Below, in pieces: positions 59,762 through 64,000 of a stretch of DNA of 64,000 nt (position 1 is its first letter; every line of letters starts with the position of its first letter). The stretch spans positions 9,682,501 to 9,746,500 of the forward strand of contig NZ_CP023690.1 in NCBI RefSeq assembly GCF_008704795.1, in the 5' to 3' direction. Under the pieces are notes generated by a model. It was not told where the DNA came from. It worked only from the letters and a program-made list of their open reading frames with translations, and made no database searches. The position numbers and the translations under genes were made by a program. Origin of the DNA: Streptomyces spectabilis. GTDB taxonomy: Bacteria; Actinomycetota; Actinomycetes; Streptomycetales; Streptomycetaceae.

Positions 59762-62700
59762 ATGAGTTCAGCCAACCCTGGGACCTCTGCGGACCTGGTA
59801 CAGCAGGCGCGCAACGTCGACGTATCCGCAGCCGACTGGGTCTATCTGCGGGACACCATCAGGGTCAACAGCGCCCTGTCGCACGAGATCCGCGGGGACA
59901 AACCGGCCCCGGGGACGCGGCTGGTGCTGATCGCTCGTGAGATCACGCACGATCCCGGGTACGTCCTGTCCGTGACCGGGCACCCAGTGCTGCTGGTTGC
60001 CGAGACCTACCGGGGCAACGGCGGAGGCGTCGACACCACTGGACCTGTCGGTGTCGGCGGCGAGATCGGCAGCGCCGGGGGCACCGGCGGCGGTGCGGGG
60101 GGCCGCGACGGCAAGTCCGGAGGCCCGGGCGGCAACGGCGGGCCAGGGGGCGCGGCCACTCCGATCACCCTGCTCGCGGCGCGAGCGAGCAACGTACGGC
60201 TGGTCGCGCGGGGCGGCAGGGGTGGCTCGGGCGGCACCGGCGGCCAAGGAGGTCAGGGCAAGGACGGCACCAAGCCGCCCAAGCCGGGCGAGGACGGCCG
60301 GGATCCCGGCTACGGCGGCCCGGGCGGACGCGGCGGAAACGGGGCAGTCGGCGGGCCGGGTGCCCAGATACGCGTGGAGACCGTCGAGCGTTCGGGCGTG
60401 CTGGGCGACGGCAGTGGCGGCGACGCAGGACCCGCCGGGGCGGGAGGCGGCGGAGGAGCCGGAGGCGGGGGCTACAACGGCCCCGGAGAGCCCGGGCGGG
60501 ACGGTCCGGCGGGCCAGCCCGGCCCGGCTGCGGGCCCGGGCGTGACCCCCGCGTTCCTCACGCACACCGCCGACGCGTGGTGGGCCATAGCGCGCGGGGA
60601 GCTGGGAGCGGTGTACACCGAGGCCTGGGCGGAGTACCGCACACGGGTCGGCGAGTTCCTGTTCCGCTGCTACGCACCGGGCCTGGCGGACAGGAACGAC
60701 AACCGGATCACGGCCGGGCACGAGTTCACCCAGGCGCTCGTGCTGCGGCCGGGGCATGCCCGCGCGGTGGAACTCTCCCGGTACCTCGCCACCAACCTGA
60801 CCCCCCTCGGGGTGCCGTACGACGTGGATGTCGTGCCGCACTTCCCGGCACAGGAGCAGTTCGTCACCGCCTACGGCGATCTGGTGGTGGGTGTGTACAC
60901 GGCGGCGACGGACCTGCTGCTCTTCGCCAAGGGGGAGGCGCAGAAGATCCAGCTGGTCGAGACCGATCTGGGCCACCTCAACGACATGAAGACGGTCCTG
61001 GACACGGAGCGAAGGGCGGCCAAGGCGGGAGTCGACGCCGCCAAGGGCCGGGCGGACATCCTCGACAAACAGCTGCGCGAGGTCCAGGCCCAACTCGACG
61101 CGGTCCGCACGAAGATGGCCAGCGAGCGCCTGGAGTTCCCGCCGGGAAACGATCTGGGTCCGGTGATCGGTGCCGCCATCGTGGTCGCCGCCGCCGTCTC
61201 CGCCCTCTACACCGGCGGGGCCACCATCGCGGCCATGCTCGTCGCGAGCGACATGCTCGCCAAGACCGCCGCGTCCATGGAAGGCTTCGACACCGCTACG
61301 GGGAAGTACCGGGACGGCAGCTATCTGGTCAACTGGTTCGACTGGGCCAGCGGCGTTCCCAAGCCGCGCCCCGGGATCGACATCAAGACCTCCAAGCTCA
61401 CCGACCTCGGTGACAAGGCCGCCGCGTTCATCAACGCGTCCGGCACCCTGGTCCAGCTCTTCCAGGCCAAGGTCGACGGGAAGCTGGAGAACGAGGAGAA
61501 GAACCTCCTGGTCCGGCAGTTGGAGCTGGCGAGGGAGCGGGCGCTGCAGATGCTGGAGATCACCCATCAGCAGCTGAACCTGGCCGTGGCCGATGCCAAG
61601 ATCGCCGTCAATGCGAACGACATCGCGCGCCTGACGAACCTGGAGGGGGGCTGGCAGCGTGACATCTCCCAGCTCATCGACATCTGCCGCCGGATGATCA
61701 CCCGCAACCAGCACTACATGGACCTGCTGACCGAGTACTGCTACTACGCCAACCGGACAGTGGACCTCTGGACCTTCAGCAGCCACGCGCCCGCCTTCAC
61801 CTTCGACTTCGGCTATCTGCACCCGGATGACATCGAGAACGCCTACCACCCGCTGGCCCGCGGCGACGACAGCCGTGTGAACGGCCTGCTGGAGCAGTAC
61901 CAGTACTCCAAGAGGCAGCTGTCCGCGCTCATGGACCGGCGCAAGGAGTACGACTCGTACGGCCTGAACCAGGACGTCCACTACCTCCGCCTGACCGCTC
62001 CCGAGGTGCTGAACGCGCTCAGGACCCACGGCACCGCGAGCTTCACCGTCCCCCTCGACGCGTTCGCCGACCGCTTCGAGATGAAGACCGCCTACCTGCA
62101 CGTCGGCCTGCTGGGCGCCACCTGTGCCAACCCCCGCATGACCGTACTGGTCGAGCATCCGGGCGCGGCCACCAACCGGTACCGCGACGGCTCCCCGCGC
62201 ACGGCGACGGCCGGCCCCCGGTCCAGCACGGTCCAGGCGACCTTCGACAAGAACGACCCCGGCAGGCCGATGACCGACCAGGCCTTCTACGGCCGCAGCC
62301 CCGCCACGACCTGGCGCATCACCATCGAGCCGGCCGCCGCCCAGGAGGCCCAGCTCGACCTCGGCGGCCTGAGCGCCGCCTACGTCACCCTCTGGTACTG
62401 GCACTTCCGCCGGAAGTCCCCTGGTCCGGCGCCCGCGCCCATGATCGTACGGGCGGACTTCGACGGCGACGGCATCGTGGACGAGACGGTCTGGGAACCG
62501 GAGCAGGGGCTCTGGCACGTCCGGCGGTCCTCGGACGGTGAAACCCTCACCGAGACCTGGGGCCAGGCCGGTGACTTCCCGGTACCCGCCGACTATGACG
62601 GCGACGGCACAGCGGAGCTGGCCGTGTTCGACCCCTCCAGCGGCAAGCTGTTCACCCGTCCCCTGCTCGGCAATCGACCGGTGGCGTACCACTGGGCCAC

Positions 62701-63916
62701 CGCCGACCACACCCTGACCGTCGAGGAGCAGACGGGAGCGGAACGCCTGGCCACCGCGTTGGAGGCGTGCGCCGGCCAGCTGTCCGGGAACCAGCGCGCC
62801 GCGGAAGCCGTCGATCCGCAACAGACGGCGTGCCTCCTCCTGCGCCGCCTGACCCAGCTGGACCCCCGCCACCTGCCCCAGACCGCCCAGGCACTGGTCC
62901 GCCTGACGCACTTCCTCGCGGCAGCGGGCCGCTGGGAGGAGTCGGTGATCACCGGCCGGGAAGTCATCGCACTCTGCAGGCGGCTCGCCGCGGATCACCC
63001 GCAGGACGACGCACTCGCCCACCGCGCCGCCGAGGCCCTGATCGGGATCGCCGGGCACTGGTGGCAAAAGCCCGACCTCCAGGCCGAAGCCGCCGACCTC
63101 GCCCTCCAAGGCACCTCGACGGCCGGCATGCTGGCGGCCAAGAACCCCACCTACCGGCCCCAGCTCGCCGCCTGGGCCACCTCGCCGACCACGCCGTTCC
63201 TCGCGCACGTCGGCCGCACGGACGAGGCGCATCTGCTCGGAACACAGGCCATCACCCTCTACCGCACGCTCGCCGCGCAGAACCCGGCCGACGACGAGCT
63301 CGTCTACCGCGTCTCGTGGTCGTCCATCGAGGTCTCCCTCCACCTCTGGAGCAAGCCGGAACTCCAGGGCAGGGCGACGGAAATCACCGTCTCAGCCATC
63401 GACAACTTGCGGACCCTCAGCAGAAGGAGCCCCTCCTACCGTCGGCAGCTCGCCCAGTGGGCGGCTTCTCCGGCAGCGGCATTCCTCGCACAGTCGGGGC
63501 GTTGGGACGAGGCCGTGGCGGTGGGCGACGAGTCGATCAGTCTCTATCGCACGCTCGTCGCGGAGAACCCGGATGACGATGAGCTTGCCTACCGCCTCTC
63601 GTGGGCATCGATCGACATCGCTCTCCACCTGTGGGGCAAGCCCGAGCTCCAGGCCAAGGCGACCGGTCTCACCGTCTCAGCTGTCGACAACTTGCGGACC
63701 CTCAGCACGAAGAACCCCTCCCACCGCCCGCAACTGGCCGACTGGATCATGTCGCCCGCGTCTGCCTTCCTGGTCAGCACGGGCCAGCGGCAGCGCGCCA
63801 TTGACCTGGTGCGGGAAGCCGTCGACCTCTACACCCAGCTCAACACCGAGGACCCCGTCACCTACGGGCCCAAACTCGCCAACGCCAAGAAGACACTGGA
63901 GCAACTCGAAGCGTGA
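59762..63916 (+). CDS. giant chimeric protein: collagen-like Gly-rich, coiled-coil/hydrophobic hairpin, Tc-toxin-like, FG-GAP and helical repeats
   Basis: This 1384-residue protein starts at ATG 59762 with GGAGGA 7 bp upstream (a GTG at 59759 is possible). Residues 1-80 form a small beta domain; about 83-259 is collagen-like and Gly-rich (GGNGGPGGAA, GPGGRGGNGA). Residues about 393-463 are coiled coil, about 465-500 a hydrophobic hairpin (VIGAAIVVAAAVSALYTGG, then AAMLVAS), and about 569-666 more long helices. A beta region (about 756-860, FTVPLDAFADRFEMKTAYL) resembles the C-terminal part of Tc-toxin A. Two FG-GAP-like units follow (DFDGDGIVDE, DYDGDGTAEL). Three 94-residue helical repeats end it. 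There is no signal peptide. Pore-forming-toxin-like; inferred. Confidence 0.85.
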   Translation: MSSANPGTSADLVQQARNVDVSAADWVYLRDTIRVNSALSHEIRGDKPAPGTRLVLIAREITHDPGYVLSVTGHPVLLVAETYRGNGGGVDTTGPVGVGGEIGSAGGTGGGAGGRDGKSGGPGGNGGPGGAATPITLLAARASNVRLVARGGRGGSGGTGGQGGQGKDGTKPPKPGEDGRDPGYGGPGGRGGNGAVGGPGAQIRVETVERSGVLGDGSGGDAGPAGAGGGGGAGGGGYNGPGEPGRDGPAGQPGPAAGPGVTPAFLTHTADAWWAIARGELGAVYTEAWAEYRTRVGEFLFRCYAPGLADRNDNRITAGHEFTQALVLRPGHARAVELSRYLATNLTPLGVPYDVDVVPHFPAQEQFVTAYGDLVVGVYTAATDLLLFAKGEAQKIQLVETDLGHLNDMKTVLDTERRAAKAGVDAAKGRADILDKQLREVQAQLDAVRTKMASERLEFPPGNDLGPVIGAAIVVAAAVSALYTGGATIAAMLVASDMLAKTAASMEGFDTATGKYRDGSYLVNWFDWASGVPKPRPGIDIKTSKLTDLGDKAAAFINASGTLVQLFQAKVDGKLENEEKNLLVRQLELARERALQMLEITHQQLNLAVADAKIAVNANDIARLTNLEGGWQRDISQLIDICRRMITRNQHYMDLLTEYCYYANRTVDLWTFSSHAPAFTFDFGYLHPDDIENAYHPLARGDDSRVNGLLEQYQYSKRQLSALMDRRKEYDSYGLNQDVHYLRLTAPEVLNALRTHGTASFTVPLDAFADRFEMKTAYLHVGLLGATCANPRMTVLVEHPGAATNRYRDGSPRTATAGPRSSTVQATFDKNDPGRPMTDQAFYGRSPATTWRITIEPAAAQEAQLDLGGLSAAYVTLWYWHFRRKSPGPAPAPMIVRADFDGDGIVDETVWEPEQGLWHVRRSSDGETLTETWGQAGDFPVPADYDGDGTAELAVFDPSSGKLFTRPLLGNRPVAYHWATADHTLTVEEQTGAERLATALEACAGQLSGNQRAAEAVDPQQTACLLLRRLTQLDPRHLPQTAQALVRLTHFLAAAGRWEESVITGREVIALCRRLAADHPQDDALAHRAAEALIGIAGHWWQKPDLQAEAADLALQGTSTAGMLAAKNPTYRPQLAAWATSPTTPFLAHVGRTDEAHLLGTQAITLYRTLAAQNPADDELVYRVSWSSIEVSLHLWSKPELQGRATEITVSAIDNLRTLSRRSPSYRRQLAQWAASPAAAFLAQSGRWDEAVAVGDESISLYRTLVAENPDDDELAYRLSWASIDIALHLWGKPELQAKATGLTVSAVDNLRTLSTKNPSHRPQLADWIMSPASAFLVSTGQRQRAIDLVREAVDLYTQLNTEDPVTYGPKLANAKKTLEQLEA
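62930..63780 (+). repeat. three ~282-bp repeats (94 residues) in the C-terminus of the chimeric protein
   Basis: The last two copies are near-identical in places (TCGACAACTTGCGGACCCTC at 63401 and 63683, 282 bp apart); the first is more diverged. Each encodes paired helices containing LYRTLxAxNPxDDELxYR, SLHLWSKPELQ-like and LRTLSxxxPSxRxQL elements. This is a TPR-like repeat produced by recent internal duplication. Confidence 0.8.
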
Positions 63917-64000
63917 TCGCCCATGGCACTGCGGCCGGCGTCGAACCACTGCTGCCCGCAGCGCGGGTCCCTGTCACGCCTGCCGCTCGACGCCATCGGT
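63917..64000. other. 84-bp end of window, nothing recognised
   Basis: Intergenic sequence following the chimeric-protein stop. It contains no clear hairpin or start. Confidence 0.5.

Noticed and set aside
60010..60540. Gly-rich DNA considered as a CRISPR or minisatellite array
   Set aside because: Irregular Gly-X-X codons of a collagen-like protein segment; no fixed-length repeat and spacer units.
59768..63343. Minus-strand frame of about 1190 codons opposite the chimeric protein
   Set aside because: Antisense shadow; the plus-strand frame has a ribosome site and recognisable domains.

Overview
This 64 kb window is chromosomal DNA of a high-GC actinomycete, almost certainly a Streptomyces. 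The reasons are very high GC with strong G/C at third codon positions, many GTG and TTG starts, secreted proteins with long Ala-rich leaders, paired ATP-binding/XRE-DUF5753 regulators, and TTA leucine codons confined to a few genes. No rRNA, tRNA, CRISPR array or intact insertion sequence was recognised. Two decayed gene fragments (a DUF6221-type tail near 15.8 kb and an IS5-type transposase tail near 55.8 kb) suggest accessory DNA.

Layout. 1-8 kb: the start of an epoxide-hydrolase-like gene, an XRE-cupin regulator, a TTA-containing membrane protein, a GNAT acetyltransferase, two methyltransferases, an anti-sigma-type ATPase and a large LuxR-type (LAL) regulator. 8-19 kb: a secreted subtilase, an aliphatic amidase (amiE), a secreted type B carboxylesterase, a two-gene ascorbate-type PTS (EIIAB + EIIC), an amidase-signature hydrolase and a secreted beta-propeller protein. 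19-31 kb: methyltransferase, alpha/beta hydrolase, SDR, aldo/keto reductase, two membrane proteins, a large secreted beta-repeat protein diverging from a neprosin-family protein, a small membrane ORF, a TTA-containing HTH-like protein and a membrane-anchored Mrr-type nuclease. 31-38 kb: hydrolase, ATPase/XRE-DUF5753 pair around a 25-bp palindrome, AhpD-like protein diverging from an ECF41/SigJ-type sigma factor, TetR with a strong promoter and an SRPBCC fragment, NAD(P)-binding protein, glycine-zipper protein and a cation/proton antiporter.

38.9-44.3 kb holds a tightly coupled three-gene cassette: CU044_2847-family protein, trypsin-like protease, 1411-residue CHAT-domain protein. This matches predicted biological-conflict systems. 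44.8-52.3 kb is one fungal-style reducing iterative type I PKS (KS-AT-DH-MT-ER-KR-ACP) with a TTA codon at residue 22 and no releasing domain. 52.9-55.8 kb has an RTX-like secreted protein, a MerR/oxidoreductase divergent pair with a textbook MerR promoter, and a PCD-like/VOC fusion. 55.9-59.1 kb is a coupled operon of an ImmA-like metallopeptidase, a MAB_1171c-type membrane protein and an FAD monooxygenase. 59.8-63.9 kb encodes a 1384-residue chimera: collagen-like Gly-rich segment, coiled coils around a hydrophobic hairpin, a beta region, FG-GAP-like repeats and three 94-residue helical repeats. It resembles a pore-forming Tc-toxin-like protein and is my first choice for something undescribed. 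The CHAT/trypsin cassette and the stand-alone PKS come next.

Functions were assigned from motifs read by eye; no database search was possible. Starts were chosen from Shine-Dalgarno spacing and family alignment memory.
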